A stretch of DNA of 64,000 nt from Oceanicaulis sp052055585. Its GTDB lineage: Bacteria > Pseudomonadota > Alphaproteobacteria > Caulobacterales > Maricaulaceae. Where the stretch lies: positions 1,674,001-1,738,000 of the forward strand of contig NZ_CP170485.1 of the NCBI RefSeq assembly GCF_052055585.1, in the 5' to 3' direction. The notes beneath the pieces were generated by a model. It was not told the DNA's origin. It was given only the letters and a program-made list of their open reading frames with translations, and did no database searches. Both the position numbers and the translations under genes were made by a program. This document shows, one piece after another, positions 32,112 to 40,351 of the stretch; the stretch's first letter is position 1; each line of letters starts with the position of its first letter.

Positions 32112-33908
32112 CTACTTCTCGTTGCGTCGGCCGAAGATGAACCAGCTCGACGCCGTGCACAGAAGGACGCCAGCCCCGAACACCACAGGTCCAAGCGGGG
32201 AATAGGACAGGCCCAGATCCATATAGGCGCCCATGTTGGACACCACATCCCAGCCGCCAATGCCCACCATCACTGCGCCAATGCCAAGCGAGGTGTAGAA
32301 CATGACGTCCCCGCCCTGACGCTGGGACGGTTCGGCGTCCTCAAACGGGGCGGTCTCACCGCCCGACACATCGGCCGGATCCAGCACATCGGCATCCTCA
32401 TGGATATCCGCGTGAACATCCTCGGCATCCTTGTCGGGATGGTCCGGTCCCTCGACATCACCGGACATGCCCGGGGCAGACGCCGGCGCCAGTGCGGGAT
32501 GCGGCGGGGCGGAGAAGACCTCAAGCGATGCGCCTTGCGTCTCGGACGCACGGTCAATCGGCTCGGCGTCCTGATCGAGGTTCACATCGACCGAAATCAC
32601 ATCTTCACGATCCGCCAGCTCGGCGGCGCGCTCGGAGGCTTTCACCTCTTCTGTCGCAGCCTGGGGCAGAGCCTGAGGCGCAATGGGCGTCACCTTGATG
32701 GTGGAGACCTTCAGAGAGCTCTGCAAAGCGCTCAGCGGCACGGACGGCGAGCTGAACAGGCTGGAGGACGCCGCATTCGGGCGCACCACGGGCGCAGCGG
32801 TCTCTTCAAGACGCGTTCTGGGCGCCTGGGACGGCAGCCCCACATGGGCGGTGGACAGGAAGCTGTAGCCCAGCTGGACCGGGGCTTCGGCTTCAGCCTG
32901 AGCCACGGGCGCAGATGCAGGTGCAATGCTGGCGGACACCTGACGCGCCATGCGCGCCATGACCTGGGCAATAGCCGCATCCTGAGCCGCCTTGACGTCC
33001 TCGGCTTCTTCAGCGGGCGCGTCTTCGCTCACAGCCAGCGGGGCCGGCTCCTCACGAACCGTCTCCGGCTCGGCGTCCGAAGACGCCTCGTCTTCTGCCG
33101 GCGCTTCACCCTGTTCGACTGGTTCGGCCTCAGGCGCGGGCTCCGCCTCGGAGACCATCGCGGTTTCAACCTGCATGACCTCACGATCGTCCTCGGGAAA
33201 CTCAAAGGCGATATCGAGTTCGACCAGGCCGGGCTGTTCAACGTCCGCCTGCGCGTCAGGCTCTGCGACAGGCGCAGCGTCCTCGCTAGCGGGCGTCTCG
33301 GTCTCAAGCTCAACCTCGACCTCGTCTTGGGACGCGGCCTCTTGCTCTACGTCTGACACAGGGGCTTGAGACACTTCGACCGGTTCAGCGACAGGCTCCG
33401 CCGCTTCCGGCTCGGCGACCGGGCTGACGGGCGCATCAATCTGGGCGGCGCTGTCTTCGAGCCCGCTCAGATAGAGCGCTTTTTCCGCGGCCCGACGCGC
33501 CACCAGACGGTCAGACACCACAAGGCGCCCATCCTGATCAGCGCGCACCCAGGTCTCGATCGCAGCCGCAGCTTCCCGGTGACGGCCATCACGCGCCAGA
33601 CGCGCCACGTCTGACACCTTGAAGGCCCGCAAACCGACCGACAGCGCAAACGAGACCAGCGCATCGCGCATGGGCGCAGCCATCTCGGCGCCCACACAGG
33701 CGTCGAGCGTCTGCTCGGCGCGCATCACGTCATAGATCAGAAGCAGTTCCGCATCTTCGGGCTTGAGCGACACGCCTTCCTTGGCGGCGGCGGTGTGGCC
33801 ATAGCCGACGACCCAGCGTTTGCCACGCCGTTCGGCGGTCGCCAGGAAGGGCTCGTGAGCCTTGATCAGGTCGCGCGCGGCGCGGGAAGATTTCAAACGC
33901 GGTGTCAT
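32112..33908 (-). CDS. GH24-like muramidase domain fused to long acidic linker and C-terminal membrane helices
   Basis: A 598-residue protein with three parts. Residues 1-150 resemble a phage-type lysozyme (GH24): IKAHEPFLATA carries the catalytic-Glu position and RWVVGYGHTAA the conserved GYGHT motif, followed by a helical domain. Residues about 150-530 are low-complexity, very rich in Glu, Ala, Pro and Ser, and so probably disordered. Residues about 534-555 and 570-593 are hydrophobic helices, with a short basic tail (GRRNEK). There is no N-terminal signal peptide, so the muramidase domain would stay cytoplasmic unless an unusual topology applies. It could be a degenerate, non-catalytic peptidoglycan-fold adaptor. 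Upstream liuA is unrelated. Confidence 0.75.
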   Translation of the reverse strand: MTPRLKSSRAARDLIKAHEPFLATAERRGKRWVVGYGHTAAAKEGVSLKPEDAELLLIYDVMRAEQTLDACVGAEMAAPMRDALVSFALSVGLRAFKVSDVARLARDGRHREAAAAIETWVRADQDGRLVVSDRLVARRAAEKALYLSGLEDSAAQIDAPVSPVAEPEAAEPVAEPVEVSQAPVSDVEQEAASQDEVEVELETETPASEDAAPVAEPDAQADVEQPGLVELDIAFEFPEDDREVMQVETAMVSEAEPAPEAEPVEQGEAPAEDEASSDAEPETVREEPAPLAVSEDAPAEEAEDVKAAQDAAIAQVMARMARQVSASIAPASAPVAQAEAEAPVQLGYSFLSTAHVGLPSQAPRTRLEETAAPVVRPNAASSSLFSSPSVPLSALQSSLKVSTIKVTPIAPQALPQAATEEVKASERAAELADREDVISVDVNLDQDAEPIDRASETQGASLEVFSAPPHPALAPASAPGMSGDVEGPDHPDKDAEDVHADIHEDADVLDPADVSGGETAPFEDAEPSQRQGGDVMFYTSLGIGAVMVGIGGWDVVSNMGAYMDLGLSYSPLGPVVFGAGVLLCTASSWFIFGRRNEK

Positions 33909-33976
33909 CGCTGTCCCGTTTCGAAACGGTTGAGTTCTACGTTAAGAACCGCGATGCAAACTCAGGACCGTCGCGG

Positions 33977-34960
33977 CTATGACGGTGAGAAAATGTCCAC
34001 CGCGTCCAAGGCGGTAAAGGGCGCAAAGAAGCCCGCGCCCGATCCTCCGCCAATTAACCAAATCGTCCCGTCAATGCTGACAACCCCTGATTCTGTGCGG
34101 GCCGCAGGCATGTCAGGCAAGGCGCGCCAGTCTTCGCCGCCCGCCTCCAGCATGACATGGCTGGCCAGCGTGCGACGCATGTCAGCGCTGCGGCCGCCAA
34201 AGACATGGATGGCTCCGTCCAGAACCGCCGCCGCATGACCGGCACGCGGTTCAGGAAGATCCGGTCCGCGACGCCAGGATTGGGACACTGTGTGGTAAAT
34301 ATCGACCCGGTTCATGGCGTGCCCGTCCCGGGCGCCGCCAATCAGCCAGATTTCTTCCCCCACAACGACAGCCGCCGCGCCGCGACGATTGATCTCGGCG
34401 GGCGCTTCAGCGGCGTTCCAGCTCTGCGCTTCAGGATCGTAGACAAACAGACCGGGCGCGCCGTCCTCACCGCCAAGCGCGAAGAGCTGGTCGTTCAGCG
34501 CCACCAGCGACAGGCTGGCCTTGGGCCCCGGCAGAGCGGTCTCCCCGCTCCAGGTGTCGCTGAGCGGATCATAGGACCAGACACTGTCGATGGGCTCGGC
34601 CCCACCTTCAGAGGAATAGCCGCCCGCGACCCAGATCTTGTCGCCCATCACCGTCATGCCAAAGCGCTCCAGGCCGACCGGCATGGGCTTGAGCACGCGC
34701 CAGGCGCGCGTCTCGGGGTCATAGACTTCCAGAGCATCGCGCGGACTGGCGAGCCCGGCGCCGCCAGCGGCATAGACCCGGCCATCCAGCACCGTGGCGG
34801 ACAGACCGGCGCGCGCCTGGTCCAGACGCGGGCCGATGGCCCAGGGGCCCGACAGGCGCAAGCCGCTGTCAAAGACAGGCGCTTCGGAAACGGGTTCCTG
34901 CGCGGCCAGAGGCGAGAGCCCCGCCAGCGCGACAACGATCGCCAGAGCGGTATGTTTCAT
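33977..34960 (-). CDS. secreted kelch-repeat protein
   Basis: A 327-residue protein with a signal peptide (MKHTALAIVVALAGLSPLAA) and five to six kelch repeats, seen as recurring GG-x-(Y/F) and YDP-x-(T/S)-x2-W units: VYAAGGAG, VWVAGG-like WVAGGYSSEGG, FALGGEDG, IWLIGGARDG, IHVFGGRS and IWLIGGGSG. The repeats should form a beta-propeller in the periplasm. It may be an N-acetylneuraminate-epimerase-like or a structural propeller; no catalytic residue can be named. Isolated gene on the minus strand. Confidence 0.85.
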   Translation of the reverse strand: MKHTALAIVVALAGLSPLAAQEPVSEAPVFDSGLRLSGPWAIGPRLDQARAGLSATVLDGRVYAAGGAGLASPRDALEVYDPETRAWRVLKPMPVGLERFGMTVMGDKIWVAGGYSSEGGAEPIDSVWSYDPLSDTWSGETALPGPKASLSLVALNDQLFALGGEDGAPGLFVYDPEAQSWNAAEAPAEINRRGAAAVVVGEEIWLIGGARDGHAMNRVDIYHTVSQSWRRGPDLPEPRAGHAAAVLDGAIHVFGGRSADMRRTLASHVMLEAGGEDWRALPDMPAARTESGVVSIDGTIWLIGGGSGAGFFAPFTALDAVDIFSPS

Positions 34961-35007
34961 GTCAGGGCCTCCCTCAGGGTCTCGGTCGTCTATTAAGTTG
35001 CGACTGA

Positions 35008-36396
35008 TTAAAGCAGAACAAGGGCGCCCAGGCCCAAAAACACGACAAATCCCACAACATCGGTCACGGTTGTCACGAAAACCGAGGACGCGACCGCCGG
35101 GTCGGCGCCGAAATGCTTGAGCCCCAGAGGCACAAGCACGCCCGCAAGACCGGCGATGGCGAGGTTGATCACCATGGCGACCGCGATGACGTAGCCCAGC
35201 TCCGGCTCCTGGAACCAGACGGTCGCGATGATCCCCATGACCACCGCGAAGATCAGACCATTCACCAGACCGGCGGCGGCTTCGCGCCAGACAAAGCGCA
35301 AGGAGTTCGCCCCGGTCAGATCACGCGTGGCGAGCGCCCTCACCGCAACGGCCAGTGACTGTGTGCCGGCGTTTCCGCCCATGGAGGCGACGATGGGCAT
35401 GAGCACGGCGAGCGCGACCAGTTGCGCGATGGCCTGATCAAACAGCGCGATCACCAGAGAGGCGAGCACGGCGGTTCCCAGATTGACCAGCAGCCAGGGC
35501 GCGCGCGATTTGACCGATTCCCAGACGGTGTCGGCGAGACCCGCCTCGTTCACCCCGGCCAGCGCCAGAAGGTCTTCCTTGTTCTCTTCCTGGATGACAT
35601 CGACGATGTCATCGACCGTCAGCATGCCTTTCAGGCGGCCAGAATCATCCACCACCGGCGCCGAGATCAGGTGGTATTTTTCGAACAGATAGGCCGCGTC
35701 TTCCTGGTCATCCTCGGGCCGGATGGTGATTTTCGCCGATTCCATCAGCTCTGAGAGCGGCGTCTGGCGCTGGGAGCGCATCAGACGGCTCACCGGCACC
35801 GCGCCAATCGGGCGGAAGCCTTCATCCACGATGAAGACCTCGAAGAACAGATCCGGCAGCTCCTCGCCAGCCAGACGCATATGGTCGATCGTGTGACCCA
35901 CGGTCCAGAAGGATGGCGCCGCCACGAATTCGCGCTGCATCAGGCGGCCCGCCGTCTCCTCTTCAAAGGAGAGAGACGCTTCGAGATGCTCGCGGTCTTC
36001 CGCGGACACCGCCGCCAGAACCGCCTCACGCACTTCCGGTTCGAGCTCCTCGACGACCATGGTCTTGTCGTCGGAATCCAGCTCGTCGAGCGCTTCAACG
36101 ATCTGCTGGGGCTCGAGCAGTTCGAAAATACCAGCGCGGGTGTCATAGCCGATCTCGGCGATGACCTCGCCACTGAACACCGCCGAATCAAGCTCGGCCA
36201 GATGGCGCTGCTGATCCCAGCTCAACTGCTCGATCAGGTCGGCGATATCAGCGGGGTGCAACGGTTCAAGCAGCTGACGGACAAGAACGGAATCGCCATC
36301 GGCGATGGCGCCGATCAGCTCCACCAGCACGCCTTCAGGCAGATCCATGCCGGTCGTCACATCATCACGGTGCAGCTCTTCAACCGGTTGCGTCAT
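35008..36396 (-). CDS. mgtE: magnesium transporter MgtE
   Basis: A 462-residue Mg2+ channel. The N-terminal superhelical domain (LLEPLHPADIADLIEQL and FELLEPQQIVEALDEL) and two CBS domains (150-280, with DDIVDVIQEENKEDLL at the plug helix) sense cytoplasmic Mg2+. The membrane domain (about 300-462) carries the P-(I/V)-x-A-SMGGNAGTQS motif of the pore (LMPIVASMGGNAG) and FVTTVTDVVGFVVFLGLG at the C terminus. Length and motif order are complete. I saw no Mg2+ riboswitch in the 163-base gap to the tRNA gene. Confidence 0.97.
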   Translation of the reverse strand: MTQPVEELHRDDVTTGMDLPEGVLVELIGAIADGDSVLVRQLLEPLHPADIADLIEQLSWDQQRHLAELDSAVFSGEVIAEIGYDTRAGIFELLEPQQIVEALDELDSDDKTMVVEELEPEVREAVLAAVSAEDREHLEASLSFEEETAGRLMQREFVAAPSFWTVGHTIDHMRLAGEELPDLFFEVFIVDEGFRPIGAVPVSRLMRSQRQTPLSELMESAKITIRPEDDQEDAAYLFEKYHLISAPVVDDSGRLKGMLTVDDIVDVIQEENKEDLLALAGVNEAGLADTVWESVKSRAPWLLVNLGTAVLASLVIALFDQAIAQLVALAVLMPIVASMGGNAGTQSLAVAVRALATRDLTGANSLRFVWREAAAGLVNGLIFAVVMGIIATVWFQEPELGYVIAVAMVINLAIAGLAGVLVPLGLKHFGADPAVASSVFVTTVTDVVGFVVFLGLGALVLL

Positions 36397-36503
36397 GGCG
36401 CCTCACGTCTGTCTGGAAGGGGGAGTCAGGGTGCAGACGACAGGATAGGCGCGCGCCGCGACGAAATCGAGACAGCGAATGCGGTTGAAGCAAAAAAACA
36501 AAA

Positions 36504-36528
36504 AAGCCTGACGCTCGGCGTCAGGCTT
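36504..36528 (-). terminator. rho-independent terminator of tRNA-Leu
   Basis: On the minus strand AAGCCTGACGC and GCGTCAGGCTT form an eleven-bp stem with a three-base loop, followed by TTTTGTTTTTTT. It lies about 32 bases beyond the tRNA 3' end. Confidence 0.93.
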
Positions 36529-36559
36529 GTCTGTCAGCGCTTCAGAGAAGCGAGAAATA

Positions 36560-36646
36560 TGGTGCGGCCGAGAAGACTCGAACTTCCACGGGAGTTACCC
36601 CACAGCGACCTCAACGCTGCGCGTCTACCAATTCCGCCACGGCCGC
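36560..36646 (-). tRNA. tRNA-Leu(GAG)
   Basis: An 87-base class II tRNA gene. The acceptor stem GCGGCCG pairs with CGGCCGC, followed by A73 and an encoded CCA (36560-36562). The D-arm reads GGCGGAATTGGTAGACGC, the anticodon loop is TTGAGGT with anticodon GAG (plus-strand bases 36610-36612), the long variable arm is typical of leucine, and the T-arm contains GTTCGAGTC. It reads CUC and CUU codons. Confidence 0.97.
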
Positions 36647-36707
36647 GAATTGGGAAGCGGGCATGTACCAACCCCCGACCCGCTTGTGAAGCCCCTATGT
36701 GCTGGGC

Positions 36708-36953
36708 TTATGCAGCAAAATAGTCGTGAACGTCAGCTGCATCAGTGATGGAGACCGCCACGCGATCCCCCTGGATGATAATCTCGCCGCGGGCGATGGG
36801 ATGGTTGTTGGCCAGAATCCACACCTCGTCATGCTCGGCGGCGTCCAGCGGAATCACCGCACCCCGGCCCATGCGCAGGAATTGGTGAATAGGCAGCTTG
36901 GACCGGCCCAGAAGGACGGAAATTTCAACCTGAACGGCGCCGAGTTGGCTCAT
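36708..36953 (-). CDS. fliN: FliN-like SpoA-domain protein (orphan flagellar switch)
   Basis: An 81-residue protein consisting almost only of the SpoA/FliN C-terminal domain: LGAVQVEISVLLGRSKLPIHQFLRMGRGAVIPLD followed by the ANNHPIARGEIIIQGDRVAVSITD strand set (quoted here in overlapping halves of the domain). FliN forms the lower C-ring of the flagellar motor. I use the ATG at 36953; a GTG at 37013 would add 20 residues that do not resemble FliN. No other flagellar gene lies in the window; the neighbours are tRNA-Leu and divergent lipB. It may be the functional motor FliN or a non-flagellar SpoA protein. Confidence 0.8.
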   Translation of the reverse strand: MSQLGAVQVEISVLLGRSKLPIHQFLRMGRGAVIPLDAAEHDEVWILANNHPIARGEIIIQGDRVAVSITDAADVHDYFAA

Positions 36954-37056
36954 GGAGTGTGCATCACTGTTGCTGCAAGTCGCATAGCCCTTGCCATGCG
37001 CGTCTTCGCTCACGATGTTCCGCTACGGTTTCTCGACAGTTAAAGGCGTGCAAAAC

Positions 37057-37734
37057 ATGACAGACACGATCGGCTGGGCGGTGTCCGAGACCCGCGTCCC
37101 CTACCCCGACGCCGTGGCCGCCATGGAAGCCCGCGCCGAAGCCATCGCCCGCGGTGAGGCGAGCGAGCTGATCTGGCTGCTCGAACACGACCCGCTCTAC
37201 ACCGCAGGGACCAGCGCCAAGCCCGAAGACCTGCAGGATCCGGATCGCTTCCCGGTCCACGCCACGGGGCGCGGCGGCGAATACACCTATCATGGTCCCG
37301 GCCAGCGCGTGGCCTATGTGATGCTTGACCTGCGCGAGCGCGGTCGGGACGCGCGCAAATTCGTACGCGATCTTGAGCAATGGATCATCGACACGCTCGA
37401 CGCGTTCAACGTCACCGGCGAGCGGCGCTGCGGACGTGTCGGCGTCTGGGTGGACCGCACCCAGCCGGGCGGACCCGAGCGCGAAGACAAGATCGCCGCC
37501 ATCGGCATTCGCCTGCGTCGATGGGTGTCGTTTCACGGCATTGCGCTGAATGTGGAGCCGGACCTGTCTCACTTTGGCGGGATCACGCCCTGCGGCATCT
37601 CTGACCCGCGCTATGGGGTGACCAGCCTTGTGGATCTGGGCCTGCCGGTGACGATGGATGATGCGGACCTGGCGCTCAAACGCGCGTTTGAAGGCGTGTT
37701 CGGCGCGACACGCCCCGAAGACCCGCCGGTCTAG
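37057..37734 (+). CDS. lipB: octanoyl-[acyl-carrier-protein]:protein transferase LipB
   Basis: A 225-residue cytoplasmic transferase that moves octanoyl groups from ACP to lipoyl domains. Catalytic residues are a Lys in DKIAAIGIRLRRWVSFHG (the conserved K before IAAIG) and a Cys in GGITPCGI. The substrate loop HATGRGGEYTYHGPGQ is intact. The start MTDTIGWAV at 37057 gives normal length; the frame extends to 36991 but overlaps the divergent fliN region. lipA is not in the window. Confidence 0.96.
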   Translation: MTDTIGWAVSETRVPYPDAVAAMEARAEAIARGEASELIWLLEHDPLYTAGTSAKPEDLQDPDRFPVHATGRGGEYTYHGPGQRVAYVMLDLRERGRDARKFVRDLEQWIIDTLDAFNVTGERRCGRVGVWVDRTQPGGPEREDKIAAIGIRLRRWVSFHGIALNVEPDLSHFGGITPCGISDPRYGVTSLVDLGLPVTMDDADLALKRAFEGVFGATRPEDPPV

Positions 37735-37740
37735 CCCGCC

Positions 37741-38256
37741 CTAGCGGCGCGCGGTCCAGTAGCCCACCGCGGCCAGTACCAGCCAGAAGCCCCAGACCGA
37801 CGGCCAGGCCCCAGCGTGCAAAATCGCCATGGCGAAGTCAGGATCAGAGCTGAGCCGGTTCTGATAGGCCTGCTGGATCACCGGATCAGACGCTGCAGCC
37901 TGAACGGCGGCGGGATCATTCATGTTCACGCCCTGGCTTTCCAGGAAGGACACGAATTGCGGATAGGCCCGCACCGCCATGGCGAACAGGCCCGTGAGCA
38001 TTTTCACCACCGTTGCTCCCGCCAGCACCCCCAGCACCAGCAGGGACGGCTTGCCGAGCGCGCGGTAGCGGTTGATGAACACCGTGCTGACGAAGAAGGC
38101 GATCACCAGCCAGGACAACAGCCCCGCTGCCGGCGAAAAACTGATCCGCAGCGCATCCAGCGCCGCAATCACGCCCAACCCGATCCAGAACTCGTCCTCG
38201 GTCGAGCGATAGACCGGCATGAAGGCCGTCTTCAGATCAAAGCTGGGCTGGGTCAC
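37741..38256 (-). CDS. membrane protein, divergent DUF805-like
   Basis: A 171-residue membrane protein with four hydrophobic helices. It shares with the next two genes the DUF805 layout: an aromatic start (TEDEFWIGLGVIAALDAL, like the SPHGRISQNEYW of DUF805), then a membrane hairpin, then a basic NRYRALGKPS loop in the place of the family's R-(L/I)-HD-x-GKSGW. The HD is lost, so it is a diverged member. A 40-residue insertion (about 105-145) is polar. Role unknown. Last of three tandem genes. Confidence 0.65.
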   Translation of the reverse strand: MTQPSFDLKTAFMPVYRSTEDEFWIGLGVIAALDALRISFSPAAGLLSWLVIAFFVSTVFINRYRALGKPSLLVLGVLAGATVVKMLTGLFAMAVRAYPQFVSFLESQGVNMNDPAAVQAAASDPVIQQAYQNRLSSDPDFAMAILHAGAWPSVWGFWLVLAAVGYWTARR

Positions 38257-38275
38257 GCCGGTTCCTCATAGACAA

Positions 38276-38307
38276 ACGCGCGCCCCGGTATGAAACGGAG
38301 CGCGCGT
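38276..38307 (-). terminator. stem-loop between DUF805-like genes, weak terminator
   Basis: ACGCGCGC and GCGCGCGT pair perfectly, with CCG/CGG continuing after a mismatch and an eight-base loop; on the minus strand three T follow. A second stem (GCCCGC 38317-38322 with GCGGGC 38332-38337) lies beside it. It may attenuate read-through into the last gene of the three. Confidence 0.35.
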
Positions 38308-38345
38308 CTATGGCAAGCCCGCCCTGCAAGCGCGGGCGAATATGA

Positions 38346-38918
38346 TCAGTTCTGATCGGGATTTTCTGGCGTCTCGACCGGAGACTCCGCCGGCATGGCT
38401 TCCGGCGCGCCTTCCGCACCCGGAACCGGACCATAGCGGTTTTCCTGCGGGTCCTGCTTGAGGATGGCGTTGCCCGCGAAGATGAAGCCGATGGCAATCA
38501 GCGCATTCATGACAGAGCCCGGCAGCGCTGTTGCTTTGGAGGCCGCCTCGCTGGCCTGCATCATGGCGTCCGGATTTCCGGTCTCCATAGCATTGGCCAC
38601 CATTCGTGTCGCCTCACCGGCGAAAATGCTCGAGACGGTCTGGCTGCCCACATAGCCAACGACTAGCCAGGCCACCAGAATGGCCAGGAACAGCCAGCCA
38701 GATTTGCCGGCATCATGAAGACGCTGGGACCAGATGCAGACCCAAGGATAAATCAGAACCAGACTGATCACCGAGACCAGAAGGGTCACCGCGACCGGCA
38801 GGATCAGCGGAGACAGGCCCAGAACAAAGGTGATCGCGACCAGGATCAGACCGGCTTTCTGAAAATCGGCCGGGGCCATACGGCCATTAGCTGAGAACAT
38901 GGAGGCTACAAGGCTCAT
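38346..38918 (-). CDS. DUF805 family membrane protein
   Basis: A 190-residue member of DUF805: FSANGRMAPADFQKAGL at the start, then two membrane helices, the diagnostic loop WSQRLHDAGKSGWLFL, and further helices. The C-terminal 35 residues (GAEGAPEAMPAESPVETPENPDQN, in part) are polar, acidic and probably disordered. DUF805 proteins are inner-membrane proteins of unknown function. Same-strand neighbours on both sides are homologous. Confidence 0.85.
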   Translation of the reverse strand: MSLVASMFSANGRMAPADFQKAGLILVAITFVLGLSPLILPVAVTLLVSVISLVLIYPWVCIWSQRLHDAGKSGWLFLAILVAWLVVGYVGSQTVSSIFAGEATRMVANAMETGNPDAMMQASEAASKATALPGSVMNALIAIGFIFAGNAILKQDPQENRYGPVPGAEGAPEAMPAESPVETPENPDQN

Positions 38919-39028
38919 GAGGTCCCCTTTATCAAGTGAGTCTGTGTCGTATCCTGCCGCTCAGGCGACAGCCTTCGCCACTCTCCCCTGAACCGCAGGA
39001 CGGGGCAATGGCGACGCGTCCTGAAACG

Positions 39029-39589
39029 CTAGCCTTCCGCAGGCGGCGCACCCGCCGAGCGGGCTGCTGCGCGGGCATACTGCGCCTGCTGAGAGGCCGG
39101 GCCGTATACATTGTCCTCAGGGTCAGATCCCAGCGTGCCGACCCAGATCGTGTAGACCAGCCAGGTCAGGGCGGACAGCGACCAGAAGAGCAAAAGGCCG
39201 CCTGCGGCCAATACGCCGCCGCTGACCAGCTGCGCCGTCGCCTGAGGCGACAAATCGCCCGATTCCAGCATCTCCCAGCCGCCGGGCTTACCGACCACAT
39301 CCAGGAAAGGCGCAAGCGCCGCCCCGCCAGCGGCGACAACGCCGAACCCCAGAAGGGACAGGGAAATCGCCCAGGGAATGAGATGGATCCAACCGGTCTT
39401 GTCCGCATCATGCAGGCGCTTGGCCGGCACTACGGCGCCCACATAAATCAGGCCCAGAAAGATCAGGCCGCCCACAAAGGGCAAAGGGGTCAGAAACAGA
39501 TTGGCCGCAACCACGATGAGCATGCCCAGCCAGTATTCATTCTGGCTGATGCGCCCGTGGGGGCTGAACAGGATGTGACCCAGATTCAT
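39029..39589 (-). CDS. DUF805 family membrane protein
   Basis: A 186-residue DUF805 member: FSPHGRISQNEYWLGML near the N terminus, about five membrane helices, and the signature loop VPAKRLHDADKTGWIHL. A GSDPEDNVYGP segment near the C terminus resembles the QENRYGP text of the second copy, a common terminal motif of the family. It is first in a row of three homologous minus-strand genes spaced by about 90-110 bases. No pathway inference is possible. Confidence 0.85.
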   Translation of the reverse strand: MNLGHILFSPHGRISQNEYWLGMLIVVAANLFLTPLPFVGGLIFLGLIYVGAVVPAKRLHDADKTGWIHLIPWAISLSLLGFGVVAAGGAALAPFLDVVGKPGGWEMLESGDLSPQATAQLVSGGVLAAGGLLLFWSLSALTWLVYTIWVGTLGSDPEDNVYGPASQQAQYARAAARSAGAPPAEG

Positions 39590-39816
39590 TCAAGACTCCC
39601 TGAATTGATCCTACACCCTGCCCGCCGGAATGCTTCCACGTCAAATGAAGTCTGGGTAAGCTGTGGATATCTCTGGTCTGCTTTAGACTTGGCGGGGTCT
39701 CTCAAAACGGCGGCGGACCTTGCTTTCAGGCTTCAGGCAGGGTTTTCTGAGACTGATTATTGATTCCCCTCCCCCGCTGAACCATTGCAGCGAGAAACAT
39801 CTGGAAGGAACAGGCC

Positions 39817-40272
39817 ATGAAAGGCTCAATTCTCGAGTACAATCCCGCATCCGGATCAGGCCTGATCAGCGGCCAGGACGGGGCTCGCTACACCTTCAAG
39901 GGCACCGAATTCCGCGGTGATGTGACCAAGATCAAGATCGGCGCAGAAGTTGATTTTGAAGTCGCAGAAGCGGGCGGCGAAGCCATCAACATCTTCCCGC
40001 TGTCTGTTCCGGCCGCCGCTGGCAGCAAGAACAAGATCGTGGCGGGCCTGCTGGCCATCTTCCTGGGTGGCCTGGGCATCCACAAATTCTATCTCGGCTT
40101 CAGCGGCCCGGGCATCATTATGCTTCTGGTCTGGCTGCTGGGCTGGATCCTGTTCGGCATCCCGTCCCTGATCATCGGCGTCATCGCCCTGATCGAAGGC
40201 ATCATCTACCTCACCAAGGACGACGACGCCTTCACCGAGACCTATGAGGTCCAGAAAAAGGGCTGGTTCTAG
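39817..40272 (+). CDS. TM2-domain protein with N-terminal cold-shock-like beta-barrel
   Basis: A 151-residue protein in two parts. Residues 1-60 (MKGSILEYNPASGSGLISGQDG and the text to VDFEVAEAGGEAINI, split here) resemble a cold-shock/OB domain, with KGxIxxYNxxxGxGxI spacing but without the RNP-1 KGFGFI aromatic core. Residues 70-140 are a TM2 domain: KNKIVAGLLAIFLGGLGIHKFYLGF, two helices joined by a short loop. The ATG at 39817 follows GGAAGGAACAGGCC. Similar fusions occur in proteobacteria; function unknown. Followed by a strong terminator. Confidence 0.82.
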   Translation: MKGSILEYNPASGSGLISGQDGARYTFKGTEFRGDVTKIKIGAEVDFEVAEAGGEAINIFPLSVPAAAGSKNKIVAGLLAIFLGGLGIHKFYLGFSGPGIIMLLVWLLGWILFGIPSLIIGVIALIEGIIYLTKDDDAFTETYEVQKKGWF

Positions 40273-40296
40273 ACACCAGCGCCGTCCCGGCCAAAG

Positions 40297-40328
40297 AAAA
40301 GGCTGCGCTCATCCGAGCGCAGCCTTTT
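40297..40328. terminator. bidirectional rho-independent terminator
   Basis: AAAAGGCTGCGCTC and GAGCGCAGCCTTTT form a 14-bp stem with a four-base loop, followed on the plus strand by more T residues. It separates the TM2 gene from the convergent pccA. Confidence 0.93.
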
Positions 40329-40351
40329 TTGTGTCAGCGGGTCCAGAAGAC

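Noticed and set aside
31986..33356. 456-residue plus-strand open frame
   Set aside because: Antisense to the GH24-linker protein; its His/Arg/Gly-rich text mirrors the acidic repeats of the real gene.
34993..35011. Possible CtrA box (two TTAA) near the mgtE 3' end
   Set aside because: The TTAA copies are 11 bases apart, not 7, and lie at the stop codon end of mgtE rather than at a promoter.
36397..36559. Mg2+ riboswitch upstream of mgtE
   Set aside because: The 163-base gap holds the tRNA terminator and no recognisable M-box; any control would be at the protein's CBS domain.
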